A stretch of DNA of 64,000 nt from Linepithema humile. Taxonomy: Eukaryota > Arthropoda > Insecta > Hymenoptera > Formicidae. The stretch covers positions 30,346,764 through 30,410,763 of the forward strand of contig NC_090129.1 in NCBI RefSeq assembly GCF_040581485.1. The letters run 5' to 3'. Shown here one piece after another: positions 1 to 15,100 of this stretch (the stretch's first letter is position 1; every line of letters starts with the position of its first letter). A program made the position numbers and the translations under genes. The notes under the pieces are model-generated. The model saw nothing but the letters and a program-made list of their open reading frames with translations. It did no database searches and was not told where the DNA came from.

Positions 1-3000
1 AGAATTTAGTATAAGAATTTATTGTATCCTTTAATTTGCGAGCACTCTCAGCAGCTCGATTTATCACGATTTATTAAGACAACTCCGCGCACTTGGTCGC
101 GGTTGTAATAGCGGCGGTCGAATCGGATCGGAAGACGAATCGGATTTTAAATTGAAGATTTGCTCGCTCACTTGCACTCACTTACTCTATTAACTCCGCT
201 GTTCGTCTGGAAGCGGTTACTCGTCCGCGCTCAATCGCTATATTTTCTCCGGGACGCGGTCTTTTAACTCCGGTCCGATTCATCGCTCGGACCTATTCAT
301 CAACTGCCCCGCTATTACGCGCTATCCTCTTTTCTCGCGGAACGGGCTGTCGCGATCGTCGTATATCGATGTCGGGACGACGGATACGAAGTCGCAGACA
401 CATCGCGCCACATCGTCGTCACCGTTTCATTTTGCTTATCATCCATAAATTATAATAGTCATACATGGATAATGGCGAAGAGATGTCTGTTCGAGGAAGC
501 GGACGCGGATCGCGCAAACACGTAGGATACGAATATCGAAGCGACACGAGTTCGGATATCATATTCCGTATTTCTCATTCACTGTCTCGTTCTTATTATT
601 GTCTCTGACGTGTTTAGTTATTACGCATGCAAAGACGACTGCTCGAGCGAGACGTCGGTTGCGCTTTCCAAGTTCTCGCAAATGACGAATCTCTGTATGT
701 ACTCGCAAATATACCTATATGACGAGAACTATCGTCGCGAATACGCGAATTCACATACGACATATTATGATCCAAGTTGCGCGATCTATTCGCTTGTGAT
801 TCGCCCTAGCATAAATGGGAGGATCCTTGCGCGAAGCTCCGTGATTAAGCGACGTAGGTCCTAGCACATGCGTGACTCTCGATTATACCAAGTCCTCGTC
901 AACACGCAAAGTCTTTTTGCATGACAGGCCCTTGCATACGCGTTGGTGGTCCTTTGTGGCCGTCTAGTTTGCCTTACGGTAGAACAGCCTCTGTCTATGT
1001 ACATATATATACACGTACGATACACGCCGGTATACGACGGCGTGTCGCGTATATGCGTTCGATGCACAGGATGTCGCAGAATTACTGCTATTTTCTCCCA
1101 ACTACAGACGTTACGTGATTAATTAAGAAGCTTGACGACACGTTAATAAGTGCTTTTGAGATGCAAGCAACTAGATAATGAAATATTGTCTCTTGCTCCG
1201 TTTCAAATGAATTTTAATTCAATTGTAGCAATTGTAGCGAGTAATTCGAAATGCGTAACGAGGTACATTGCGTTTAAAAATATATATCATATTTATACGT
1301 GAAATATGAGAGAGATATACCGATGTCCAATAAAATCTTCACGGCAAACTTATCGATTTTGTGTCGAGAAAAATATTCACAGAATAGCGATAGTTCGTTC
1401 GTAGACACCCTGTATGCTTAAGTGTCTGACAGACCGAGGAGAATATACATGAAAATGTATTGCGTGATAGGACGAGGTCTCGGTGGCGGTAAGGCACAAA
1501 CGACAGAGCAAACAGATAGCGGGAGAATGTGTCCAAGAGGAAGAGAACGTGGCGCGAGGGAAAGGCAGGAACGGTGAAAAAGAGAGAGATGGATGAGGGC
1601 GGGGAGGGCGGGTTGGAGAAGAGCAATAAGTGCATTGCAAATATCGCGAGATATTTGTTCTGTCGATGGTCGGGAAGAAAAGGACCCGAACGATCGACTC
1701 CTTCCACCGTGCTCCTCTCTTTGCCCCGACCGGCGTTTTCTTTAAACGAGTGCGGCAAACGAGTGTGTACACAGTCGCCGGCGACCGACGCCCGGACACA
1801 GAAACGGTCGGTCGGTCGCTGTTTCCGAGATTCGAATAACGAATCTGGCGTTTATATCGGATTTCGTGCAAATAGTCGCAGCGCAAGTTACAGCGGAAGC
1901 TTCGCAATTTGCCTCGGGATCGCGGAGTTTACTCTACGCCACTCGGGCGGAGTGAGAAAGGGACGAAAGGGAGGCGGCAAGATTCCTCACAAACACACGC
2001 TTTATCTCCTTTGAAATTCACGATCGCGTTTTCACGAAATATTTAGACCGCAATTTTAACCCTCACTGAGAATCGTAATCGGACCGATCTACGTGTGTGT
2101 ACTCACAATTTTTGCGAAATGAAGTTTTACGCGGGCTTGCGTTCTCTTTATCAAAAAATATTGTCAGACGGTATTCTACACATACAACAATATATTCTTC
2201 GTACATTAATACAGTGGAAGAGGTAAATCTGAATAAACCGCTTATAGCGAAATAGGAATGATTCAGCTTTTCTGTCTCAGGATTTTCTCGAGTGCGGCAA
2301 TTATAGATTCAAATCTGACTTAAGCGTAATATTCTATTGCAGTAAAAAATATGCGATTCAATTTAAACGCGCTATCTTTCTAATTCTCCTCTTGTTCTGT
2401 ATTCTGATTTATCTAATAATTTTATTTGTGCTCATTTTTTAATATTTGTTATGAAAACAACGGAAAATGTAATTGAAATTATTTTCGAATACATAAATTG
2501 TATTGAATGTTCATATCTATTGAGTTAACATTGTTATAATTATAGTAATTATATTACACACGAGAATAATTAAGAATTAATCATGCATATTATTAAAAAT
2601 AACTATAATGGTGAAAATATGAACATTTACATGTATCTAACTTTTCTGTAGACTTTAGAAATGGAAAATTGTTGGAAAGAAGATCTCATTTACTTTAATA
2701 GTAGAAAATTAGTGGAATTTTCTAAACTTTTTGAACTCTACATCATCGTTTTACGCGATAGTACGAAATTGCAGGTGAAATCTTCCCTCGTTAAAATCTT
2801 ACATTTAACTGATTTAGGAATCACTAAAATCACCATAAAATAAGGAATTATATTTAAGAATACGAGAAAATTTTTATCTGTGTTTCCGAGTTTCGTAATT
2901 GACATACGAATTAAAGTTAATACAAATCGTGAGAGACGTTTACGTTTACAAAGAAGCGGCGCGCTTGTTCTGTTCATCGTGTCGTCGTTATTACTGTATG

Positions 3001-3028
3001 TAATACACATCATCTCTTTTGTTCGCAG
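1..3028. other. 5' intronic or flanking sequence
   Basis: No coding exon could be supported. The first 2 kb are CpG-rich with short chance ORFs; 2.1-2.9 kb is AT-rich. It presumably lies in an intron upstream of the first collagen exon seen, but no transmembrane-type exon was found. Confidence 0.5.
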
Positions 3029-3100
3029 GGCCGACCCGGCGACAAAGGGCAGAAGGGTGAGCTGGGCAGCCCCGGATTTGACGTCTTGTCCGCAGTGAAG
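3029..3100 (+). CDS. Collagen exon 1 of window
   Basis: Acceptor ttcgcag, donor AAG|gtatct, phase 0 at both ends, 24 codons. Gly-X-Y (GRPGDKGQKGELGSPG) runs into FDVLSAVK, the start of a non-collagenous segment. Confidence 0.85.
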
Positions 3101-6100
3101 GTATCTAAGCCACGCTATCTTGGCGGGAGTAAAGCAATATCCGTCGGCGCACTCGTAACGCGAAAATGCGTGCCGCGCTCTCTCATTTCTCACCCTTGTA
3201 CCTCCGTCGTCGTCGCCCTTCAGACAGCAATCTCGTAAAGCTCCGTGTGTACTACGAAAGCGCGTTGGACGCGCGGAGTGGAGAGGCGAGAAGAATACGG
3301 GGATAAATTCTGAAGGACGGCGAGAAGAGGAGAGCGCGGCGGCAGGAGAGTGGAACGATATTTTCATCGCGCGCGCGCGCGCGCGTAAAGCTGCAAATCC
3401 CACTTTACGTGGTAAAAGTGCACTCGAGCGGGAACGTTATTAACGCCTTCTCGATCGCCGTCAAGCATCAAAGGACCGGCGATTAATCGAATAAATTACA
3501 CGGATTTCGAGATTTCAACCCGGAAGAATTTCAAATATCGGGGGCGAGGAAATTAATGTCACGCGCAGAAAGCTCCTCTCGGCGCGATTCGGGTCAAAGG
3601 GGAGGGCTTCTTATGTACAAATCCTTCGGGAAATTATATAATCCTGGACGATCTAATTCGCCTCCGCGTTTATTCGCGATAATTAAATTTCGACTCGCAA
3701 AGGCGAAATTTGTAAAATCGTCAAGTGCTTGAAATAACATTTCGCGCTAGCGATCCTGCTCCGCGCTGCGAGAATCCAGTTTTATGTAACGTCGTTATTG
3801 AGGACGAGAACGAACGCTTCATTCCGCTCGAGCGCACTTGCACACGTCGATCGCGCGCTATTTCTTTCCCGAAGCTGGACGATAAGAGGACACTTCCTCC
3901 TGTCGCCTCGTCATTGGCTCGAGAACCCAGCTGTCTTCGTCCTGGAAACCAAACGGCGATTCTATTGAGGAACGCCGACGCGTGCAGGACGTATCCGCCC
4001 GTGCACATGAATATGCATACTGTTTGTGTCTAGACCGAAATCACTGAAGCTCTGCGTTCTCGATCCAAGCGCAACAAGCGCATCCGATCGATGCGCTCGC
4101 TGCGCACCGACGAGCAGATCATGCACGCACGGAGTCCGTGTGCGACGGAATTCAGAGACGATCGATGAGCGAAAATCGTCTCGGTTATTTGTGACGTACA
4201 AAAATCGTAAATAATTGGAAATTACAAAATTTGTTTGGTATTCGAACTGTTTGAAATGTTTTAATTTCTTGGAAACAAAAGTAGCCAGTAATATTAATAA
4301 TTGAGAGAAACTATATGAAAAAAAAAGAAACTTTACGGGTTGAGTGAAAGTAACGGCGAGGTGGAAATCATCCTCCGCGGAGAAGATTTGCGCCAGCTGT
4401 TGCGAAGTTCGTCTACGACGCTTCGCACGTCGAATGACAGACAGCGAGCACCGAACGATCCGTCAAAATGCTGACGGCGATCGTAAAAACGAAGGTGAAA
4501 TCGCCTTCGCCGATCTGGACGAGTTGCGAGAAACGCGTCGGTTTCTCACGCGCGCGCACGGACTCCGGAGAAGGAATTTCACGCGATCTCCATTCCGCGC
4601 TCGACGCATCGACCGAGCCAGCCACAGCCACACGACATCGTAAGCACGAGAGTAAATAAATATATCTTGCCTTTTTCGCCTACGGGTCAATGCACAGGGA
4701 TTGGGGTTAAAGAGGTCGGTGACGACGCTCCGCGGCGGGACGCTTGGCTACGCGGAAATCGTCGCCCTCAAGGTAAACCGGCCTCCTCCTCCTCGGAAGG
4801 CGCGACACACTTCACAGTGTCGCGATCCGGACGGACGTCCTCCACACACTCCTCCCCTCTGTTTCCCGTCGTCGCTCCTTATCGTCGCCATCGTCATTTA
4901 CCATCGTCGTCGTCGCTTCTTCTCTTCTTCTTTTCATTCCCCGCCCGCCACTATCCGCCTCCCCCCTGTTGTACACCACCTGTCTGTCAGTTTTGTAGCC
5001 CCCCCTCCCCCCCGCGTGCGGGAATCCGCGCGTCGTCGCGTACATCCCCGGGATGCGCGACAGGCCGGATTTCGTCCCAGTCGTTCTCTAGCTAGTCGTT
5101 GCCTCGTGCGGTGCTTTCGGTGTAGCGTTCTCTCGTTGGTTTATACGAAGCGAAGCGCGATGTCGATGCCCGATCGGGTTCTTCTTTACGTATCGCAATT
5201 TTACCGACACATAATTGTGCATCAGACAATTGTGATCGAACGATAAATTAAATTAAAGAGATCGAATGACAAATGAATTAAGAACGAACGGTCATCGATG
5301 ACGCGCTTTCTCACTTTGGTTTTTGGTTGGTAATGGTGTTTACTTTAAGTTACAGTATTTAGGTATATCTCTGGGCATGCCTTGGATTCGGAAGAGCAGT
5401 GAGATACGAGAACCCACCCTCTCCCCTGTCCCGGAAAAAAAAAGCCCGCCCCCGAAACGCTTCCCGCCCGAAACTGAAAAAGACTCTACCCATAAACTCT
5501 GTTTTTGTCTTGTAGCGATTTGGTTTTTTACCCGTAGTGTTGACCTACTTTTAGGAACTTCAGGAGAAAGGGGTTAATATCTCAGCGCAGAACATCATAC
5601 CACTGAAAGTAAGTGCGCCTGCTCTTCGGGAGCCCCTATTTCCTTCCTCTATCGTCGACTCCTCGAGGATTGGTGCTCGGTTCGAAAATTTCGCGACACA
5701 TCAACGAACACGACGAAATGAAACGATCGGCTTGCGGAAAATAAAATAAATTTTTCAAATCTTTTTATAGCATTTATATTATCAATCTCACGCTATCGTT
5801 ATTCAAGATATTTCCGCAAGTGTTGTACGTTCACTGAAAGTATTTATTATTTTTGAGATATATTTCGCTACGCGTTAAATCACAAAAGAAAAGAATACCG
5901 CAAATTATCTCGAATATTTTTGTAACTAATGTTTCACTCATTGATACATTTCCGAGCATTTATACATATCTCAAGGCATCCTAAATCTGTTGGCGAAAGT
6001 AGAAAACGCGCCGCTGAAACGAAGTGTCTTGTGCGGCAAAGAAGTCGCAAAAGTTTTCTCACCTCGGCGGAATCCCAGGGCGATTTAATTCCCCCTTTCT

Positions 6101-9100
6101 CCGAGATTGCGAACTTATTTCTCGCCGCGACAACCCGGAGTCCGGGGACGTTTATTTATCGGTCGGGCGACGGAGTCGAGCGCGCGCCGCGCTCGTCCCT
6201 TTAACCGCGTAGCAGTTTCTTTTATCGTTCGTATTTCGACGCGGCACCACACCGAGCACCGTTCACTCGACGCGAAACGAACGCGGCGAGAGCACGGCGG
6301 TAGGAGAGAGAGCTACGAGCTTGTTGTACCACGTACTCGGGAAGAACACACAGCGATCGTGTCGAATCAACCCCGCCGTGCTCACGCCGTATCGACATTC
6401 GTGAGATTCGCCAGACCCTATAACACACCCTTTTACTTTACGGTTCGATATCTCTTCCGTTCTTTCGCCATTTTCCTCTCTCTTTCTCTCTTTCTGTGTA
6501 TCGGGGTCGTGTACCGCGTTACCGCGCGCGTATGCCATCTTCAGCAACGATTGTCCCGACACCGTGAAAGCAGACCGCCCGGAAAGCCGCGGGAAAAGAT
6601 CGCCGTCTCTCGCGGTATCTGCTCGGGCGAATGCAAATCCCCCTCGCGTAAAGCAAATACAACCTCTTGGCTTGCTGTTGCCGCTTGTCGGTGTCGAATT
6701 CGTATTCCTCGAAAGATCGGAGACGTCGGAGTGCCAGCAGCACGCGATACCCTATACTCTTTCAGAGTGTAAGATGGAACCGGTTCCTCACCTCGCGCAC
6801 GTTTCGTACATCCGTTCCGTGCTGGCGCTTTGACTCGGCACGGCATCCACGGAGTCAAGCGCCGTTTGGATTTCAAAGAGTATCGCCTCGTCGTTTGAAA
6901 GACGTCACCTTATCAAATTCTGAAGCCCGATGGTTTCTAAAATTACAGTTCCACGATGTGGAAATTTTCAGAGTTAAGTTTGTAGACGGATGTTGCAGTG
7001 AAGGAATTTTTAACTTCAATTTTGAGATGAAAGAAAATTCGCGTCTAAATTTTGTAAACTTGAATTTTAAATATTGCGTGATATTTTTGCAATGTAAATG
7101 TACTGAAAATTCGGTCCGCGGTATTCATGATAAATCTTTGTGATAATATCGAGTCGCGAATTTTTATTCTAATAATATATTCACGGCGGCAATGTTTGAA
7201 ATAACAAACATAAAAAAATTTAGACTCGAATTTTGCTTGAATTTTTTATATCGCGGCAAAAATAAAAACGTTCGAAAGCGTATCAAGATTTTTTGAATAA
7301 ATCTTCACGGTGCTTGAATTTTGCATTCATCGTAACACACGTACAAGGTGTCAATACTAAAAAAATATGTATGACTGGAAAATACAAAATTCACGAAGGC
7401 CTCTGCGAGAGGGAATTTCGCGCGAGAAGCGCGGATTACGTGGTCGCGTAGCCGCGAAAAAATCCCAACGGGAACGTGCGCGAGGGAGGGAAAAAAAAAA
7501 TGCGACGGCCGCGCGCGATGCCGGCGCACATAAGGCGTGAGTAAAAAATGCACGACCCCGCCCCGCACCCGTCCCGCATGCCGATGCGAAATCGCACGCG
7601 TCCCTACAACACCGGGCGCGTGCGTGCGTTGCATGATACTACTTTGCCAGCCATCTGCAGTCTATCCTATTTTCTGTGGCATATAGTGCAATGTGTATAC
7701 CCGCCCCTTGCGCGCGTATGTGTTTACCCGCAGGATGAATGCGCGGGCGATTTATGTGCGTAGGTGTATCCGTAGAATTCGCCTGCGATCGTATCGCAAT
7801 CGCATGATCGCACGATGATGGTGTATTGATGTAGCTGTCGGGAATGAATGAGTAACTGCTGATTCCGCCGATGGGCGCTGGTCAACCGGAACCCGAACAC
7901 TCAAACGTTAGCCGTGACATAATTCTCACGATAATTCTGCTATCAAATTATGTGGAGGACATGGATTAGAAAATTTATTACAGCTGATTGCACCAAAATT
8001 GATGAGTGTTTGAGATAGGAAAAAAAAATTGCTAGTGATATTGTGAAAGAATTGCAATCGCATCGATAATTATAACAAATGTTTCATATTAAGTTATTAC
8101 GCTTTGCTATAGCGCAATATCGATATAAAATCCAACCTTTGCGTTCATATGACGCACAATACAGATGTGTTTTTTATTATATTTTTATTTCGCTCTCAGC
8201 ACCTCTCATATTTATTCTACAGTATTGATTTGCTGTTAATTCGCCAGGTTTTTAATTATATCGCATGCACTTTTTTCCGGTGAGCGTATCTTTATTTCAT
8301 TTTAAAAATGACGCTGCTAAAAAGAGCCGATCTATTTGAATGATATCGCGAATTTTTAAAATACGTGATTACAAGCACCATCACTTTCGGAGATATCAGT
8401 GTGTTACGATATGTTTGTACGAGCATACACAAATGGCGTATGCCTGCCGCAATGGCAGCGATAATGCAAAAGGGTAGCGCAAATAATGAGGGGTCATGAA
8501 TTACGATAGCGCGGCTCCCGAGTACCGTAGGGTTAGCCATAATGAGCTAAATTTCCTTTCTCTATCCACATTACAGTGGAATTACGATCGAGTCGATAAT
8601 GAGATGCTAACCGCAGTTAATTACGTTGTTAGACAACCCTATTATGTTTAAGTATTAACATAGAGTAGGTGCGAGGAATTTGTCGTTTTTACACTCTCTC
8701 TCTTGTTCCACCCACTTATTCTGTGCACACAAAGATGAAGATAAACGATAAATTAAATTGAAACTCAAGTATTTATTCAGCCGTGAACAAAAGAGGCAAA
8801 GCGCTGATCGAATTACTTAATAATTATTAAACAGCTTAATAATGATTAAAAATTATATTCTTTTAGTACAATACTTTTTTTTTTTTAAATATGCTACAGC
8901 ATATATCCTTATTATGATTATTATATGAATAGTTTTCTCTCAGAAATTTTTGAATTTTTCTACGTTAAAGAATTTAACATATTATTTTTAGAAATCATAG
9001 TGTTTTCTATCTAGTATTGCGTTTTTATGAATATTCAGAGACTAGTTAAATATGACTCTCGGTGCAATCAAGCTCTGATTGGTTTTGGCGCATGCGAAAG

Positions 9101-12100
9101 AGAAATTAAAAAATAGGCTGCGCTGAAATTATTCTATGTTTTTTTTTTTTTTTTTTTTTACGGTGAAACATGTTGCCCTCGCGCAAAATGCCCGCGACGG
9201 CCGCGTATATCTCCGAAAACGCATCTCAACGAGCTATTCCGGTTGAGTTTTCATTCGAGGGGCACCTGCGCCCTCGAAATATGTATACATCTGGCACATG
9301 CATGCCGCGTGTCGTAGACTTCTCTAATCATGCGTTGCTCGTACGTTTCTGCCTGCGCTGGGTATGCGTGTGTTTTGTTGCCCCGCTGTACGCATACGAA
9401 CGACAGACCATCGTTATTATTTGCCTTCAGCCGGGATGCGTCGCGACTGCACGCAGCACGGAATACAAGTCGCAACGCGTTGTATTACCGTACACCTATC
9501 GTCTTTCGCGTTGTTCCTCGCGTACGCACATAAACACGTGTTCTCCGCGCGCGTTTATATGTACGGGGTTGCCCGACGCTGATGTCCCTCGGCCGTGACA
9601 GAAATTAATTGCTCGCTCGTATGTGCGGGGTGTCTCATCGCCGCCGGAAAATGTTGCTTCAATAGCGGGCCTTCGACGAATACACCGCATTCATCTCCCC
9701 GAATGCGTTTGATGAAGGGTCTAATTAATATTTGACCCGAGCACACATATAGCGTTCTGCGTACGGCACATATGTCTGCTGACAGCAATATTTTTCGTAC
9801 GCATCGAACAATTCAAGTGTAATTATCGATAATAAAATTCTGGGGTTTTCGGGTAATTTTAATGGAATTTTAATTTGACGGGAATTCGAAAAATATTTGT
9901 GATTTAATTATCAAGAAATTTGATTTTCAAAACTGACACATTCTAGCATATGGCGGCTTTCGTCCAACTTTCTCGACGAAGAATTCACTGTTGAATTATT
10001 TTCCGATGGCGATGAAGCCTACGAACGCGAGAATTAATTAAATATTTTCAAAAAGAGCTTATTACATAAAACTAATTGCAGATATATTTAAAATTTGTCT
10101 TTCTTTTCGCTGTTTCATGAAATTTATCAAACATAAATCTTTATTAAATTATTTTGCCTCGGATATAAATGTAAATAGAGCATTTGATTAACTCAACGTG
10201 CATTGATTGCAGAAGAAAGATAAAACTTGTCCGTTTAACAATATTTCGAAATTGCCTCTCGGAATTACTTGCTTTATCGCGATTTCACTTTCGGATCGCG
10301 CAACGGATACCGCCTTTTAATGGCTCCTGGCACATCGGAAAGTTTTCCACATTACGTCGAACGAGCGCTATAAAAGTGTTCATAGACGAAAGAAACGATT
10401 CTGAAGACCATCGTGGAGGTATTTCTCCGACGGAGGGATCCCGTTCGAGCTCCCGGGCATCTCTTTACGCGTGAGAGACCTAATGAAAAATTCTCTCGCG
10501 CCGCCGAAAACTCTTCATCCGCCTTATTACATCGTCGAAGCAGCTGCGCGCAGTAATACGATAACGATAATATGGCGAAAAGTCCATCCGTTGTTGTTAC
10601 TCGCCGCCGTATCGCGGAGCTATAAATCCGCGCGAAGCAACCCCCGTACTTTCGCGCGCGCCGAGAGATGCCTTTCTCTCTCTTTCTCTCTCTCTCTCGT
10701 TTCCATGCACAATTTTCTCGCCCGTGTTTCCCTTTTTCCCGCGTCCGCCAATCCATATACCTCTCTATCTCTCTAAGCTCTCTAACTGTCTGCCTCTTTC
10801 TCTCTCTTTCTCTCTTACTCTATTTATATATCTTTCGTTCTTTCGCTCTTCTATCTATTTCTTTTTGCTGTTCTGTCACCCTCACACACTCACCCGGGAG
10901 ACCGTGCACCACGTGGATACGGCTCTCCTTCTCTCTGACCCTTTTTTTCTCTCTCTCTCGCTCTCTCTCTCTTTCTGTCTCTCTCTCTTTCTCTTTCTGT
11001 CTCTCTCTGTCTCTCCTCCATCTCGATCCCCCGTCAGTCCGTGGCACAAACCGACGAGTACCAAGAGACACTCTTGTGTCGAGGGCTCTCGCCGGAGAGA
11101 AAAGCCGTAACGACGTAACGCTCTTGGGACGTAACAGGGAGAACCGGGTGAACCCGGGCCGCCGGGACCACCCGGTCCGCCAGGATCCGAGGGTCTTCCT
11201 GGGCACGAGGGCAGACAGGGGATTCCAGGCGAGGTCGGCGCGCCGGGGGAGAAGGGTCCGCCAGGGCCGATCGGGCCCGTCGGCCCGCCAGGCACGCCAG
11301 GACTTGCAGGTCCCAAGGTGAGTCCGAGAGATTAACTTGCGCGACCGCGCTGCATCCGGTTACACACGCACGCCGCCTTTTTCTTGCGGACGTCGAGGTG
11401 TCGAGTGTCGCGTGTTTTCATAGATTCGAAGGGTCGAGCTTCTCTCGGCGCTCCTTTTCTTGACAGGTGTATCGTCACGGAAGGAATAAAAACTGCATTT
11501 TTTTCAGAAGAATAGAAATTAGCTATCTAATTGTAGTCCTTTCCTCTAATGTTATTGTTTTAAAAAGTTTGCAAAAAATTTTATTACGATCTGTAAATTT
11601 TGTGCAAAATGAGAATTTCTGGACATACGAAGAGAGAAGAGATTAAGCGAGATTGGAATTGCAGCCTGAAAGTAAGAAATATAGAAGAAAATAATTGTTC
11701 TTTAATTAAAAATTAAATTGTACCTTAATTGATGAAAAGATCTTCTTCTCTCACTGGTATTAATTAAAAATTCTTGGCCGTTGAATGAATTTGATTATAT
11801 TAAAGAAAGAAAAATAAAATAAAAAGTATAACGTGTTGAAAACGACAATCACGTGTGAACAAAACATGCGGTAAACAAACCATGTTTACAAGATATAACG
11901 TAAATAAATTTTATTTTTAAAAGTATGTTTTGCACTACATGGTAATACGTAAAATAAATTGTTCATGTTACCGATCTGTCGATAGGCTCGCCTTTGATTA
12001 TGCGGAATTTACACTCAACTTTATTTATGTAATTATAAAGCGTGATTTCGCGTATTATTGCGGCCGGCATATTTGAAAATATCAAACGTCTGTGATTTCA

Positions 12101-15100
12101 AATTCCGCAGGGAGTTGATTTAATATTACGGATGTATCACCGCAGGTAACCACGTTATTGTGGAATTGTATAATGATTGCGGACCGCGCGCTTTCAAGTA
12201 CGCGCTTTCAAGGTTTAATACAAATCCGACTAATCTCGCGGGATTCGGACCTTGGTTGAATTTCGACAGCGTTTTCAATTTCGCTTGATCAATTATGAAT
12301 CTTTTAATTTGATTAGTACAAACGTGCAGAGCACTGTCTTTTCCCACGTTGAATTTACCGGATGAACATTTTTTTTTATCAGGTCAAATTAGCTCGTATA
12401 TGTATAAGTACTCTCGTTGAAGCTGGTGTAAAGTTACACGTATATTATGCACTTAACGCTATGCCTTTGAAAAGGTTACGTAACCGATAATTATTAATGA
12501 AGCACAACGCAGAGCGATTACAGAACAATAGAGTATTAATTACGTCCGGCGCATTGTTAATTTAATTCAACTATAATTAATTACATTCGAAAGCACGTTC
12601 TTGCACATTAATTACCGACGCTTGATACCGAGGTGATAAAAGACTGTCAGAAGTTATTCATTGGAAAAAGTATTTTCTTAATTAACTTATCATTTACATT
12701 GTCGCAAAGAACGAGGTAAGAAAAGAGAAACAAAGTGTTTTATTTTCAGAAAATAATTATCACAACGAAATGCCCTTTGAGAACGCGAGAACATCAAGTT
12801 GCGTAATAATTATTCAAATCATTAAAAGTTTATTTTCGACAGGGTGACAGGGGTGATAAAGGCGATCGAGGCTACACGACGACCTTGAAGGGCGAACAGT
12901 TTCCGAGCGGAGTATTCGAAGGCCCACCTGGTCCACCAGGACCACCTGGTAAGCATACAAACGAGATAATCTGCATACGTGATATATGATTAAATGTTAC
13001 ACGTCAATTGCATTCCCGCGAGGAATACAAAAGCAGCGTCACGGTAACTCTTTGCAAATTTTTCATGGAAATTATTTGCTTCGTTAAAAATTTATTTCAA
13101 TCGAATATCGTAATCCTTTAACTGGAAAATCTTTGTGGGCTACGCATCATTAATTTTATTATTCGTAATTACTTTTTATTTTCATAGAAATATTCTATAT
13201 TAATAATTCTATCGAGATATTTTGTTTAAAATCAACACTTTGTTTTTCATTATTAAATAGTATTAAATGATATTATTTTATAAAATGTTAATTCCGACAT
13301 GCTATGATCAAGCTCATTGATTTTCCATTCCGATTCTCTCGTGGATAGATTTTTTTTTTTCGGAGCAACGCGATGCGTAATTAAAACGCGATTGAGAAAT
13401 CATTAATTTTGCGATCCACGAGAGGGGATTAAGTCGGCCGGGTACGATCATTCGGATCGGAACGCAATTGCATTCATCCGTGAATCGATTATCTTCGGCG
13501 TGACCTCGAGCGAAGAAAACGCGGAAATGTTTGACGAGGAAATCTTGACTTGAATGATCGTGCAGTTCCTCGAGAGGATCGAGAGAGACGATCGTGCGGT
13601 CATGCGGTGGGCGTACACGCGAAGAAGAACGCCTGGCCGTGTGTAGTAATGTATGCGGCCGTGAGCAAATCTTTCTTTACCATTCGCGAGCCTCCTTTTT
13701 TTTCTCTATGCAACCTCATCTCGCACGGATCGGCCATTAACCCTTCGAGAGTTGAGCGTCCTCGAGGAGCATTGTCCCAAAAACTTCACTACATTTATGC
13801 GCATAACGGCGTGTCGCGAAATTTCATGCGTGACTTGTCGCGGAAAAATTGCACGGAAAATAGAAGAAACATTAAAAAGAAAAGTTAAATTTTTGCAACT
13901 GTTGTTTCTACGGTGAAAAAAAAAGTAAAAAATGATCAACGCGCGATGTAATTATATTGAAATATAATTATAATACATGCAGCATTTTATAATCTAAAAA
14001 TATTTATTATAATTTGAAGGATAAAGCAGTTTTTAACAAGAGTTAAAAGTTTAGAGTTTGGAGAATTTAAAGTACAAATATTTGGTTTTTAATAAGATTA
14101 GCTTTTTCGACTTGAGAAATATGAGAAAAACGAATTACTTCCGGGCACAACCGAGAATCTGTAGCCTGAGGGAGTTGTCACGACAATTCCGTGCTACTTT
14201 GTGCATAAAAGATTCAACCTTGCTTAAAGTTACACGAGACGAGACATCACGCGCAACACATTTCGTAAATAGTGCAAAGGGTAATAAATGCACAGTCTCG
14301 GAGTACGGCATGCGCGGGCGGAAGCTGCAAAGAATATCTAGTTCGCGGAAAAAGACGCGGTCTTAAAAAATTCCGACCCTCACGCGCCAATATCTCACGA
14401 CTCGGTCGTTCGTCAACGTTCGCACGCCCCCCGCCGCCGCCGCCGCCGCCGTTCCGCGCACCGGCGAGAAAATGATTTACGATCGCGGACGTATTCAGAA
14501 TCCGATCTCGCGCTACTCGTAAACGACCGTTTACAGCGCGCGCCGTGTTGACCGTGACGACGGATATTGGCAAAAGCGTCGCGGATATTAGTTACTGCCT
14601 CGCGACGTGATTGATCCGCGAGAGAAACTCCGTGATTATAATCGAGTGAGAGACTTGTCAAGGTACCGGGGAACGTAGGAAGAGTTTTAAACGCCTACGG
14701 AACTTTCAATAACTTAGAGAGATTGTCAGAGTATAATAACTACTCAGAAGATTACGACTAAAACATTACGAAGTTACGGAAATATGGCATATTACATGCT
14801 ATTTTCAGAGAAAATAAGTTTATCGGATTTAGCCAATGTTGAGTCGCGTAATGGAATTGTAATCACGTAATGAAATAATATTTTTACGGTAAAGCTTTAT
14901 CTTAATTAAGAGCAAAGTAAAAATGAGGGCCCCTCTTAAAAGGGATTCGGTAAAAAGACCGGCTTAACTTCCCTTCTTCTGGAGATCGTCGGAATTCTAG
15001 ATGAGGAGCTTTGCGTCGATTCGTCTTCTCGCGTAAGAAAATAATTTAGCATTGATAAGATAGCTGCGTCGATATCTCTGGAGACAATATATTACGAGCA

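Noticed and set aside
2738..3403. 221-residue minus-strand ORF
   Set aside because: Antisense shadow across collagen exon 1, with no recognisable domain.
4701..5246. 181-residue ORF covering collagen exon 2
   Set aside because: Only its first 25 codons fit the collagen chain. After the gtaaac donor it is a low-complexity Ser/Pro/Arg translation of CT-rich intron.
6107..6772. 221-residue Arg-rich ORF in a collagen intron
   Set aside because: CpG-rich chance frame with no domain or codon pattern, and overlapping frames of similar length on both strands.
10668..11321. 217-residue ORF ending over collagen exon 4
   Set aside because: Ser/Leu/Phe repeats from the CT block; over exon 4 it is a shifted frame of the true Gly-X-Y frame.
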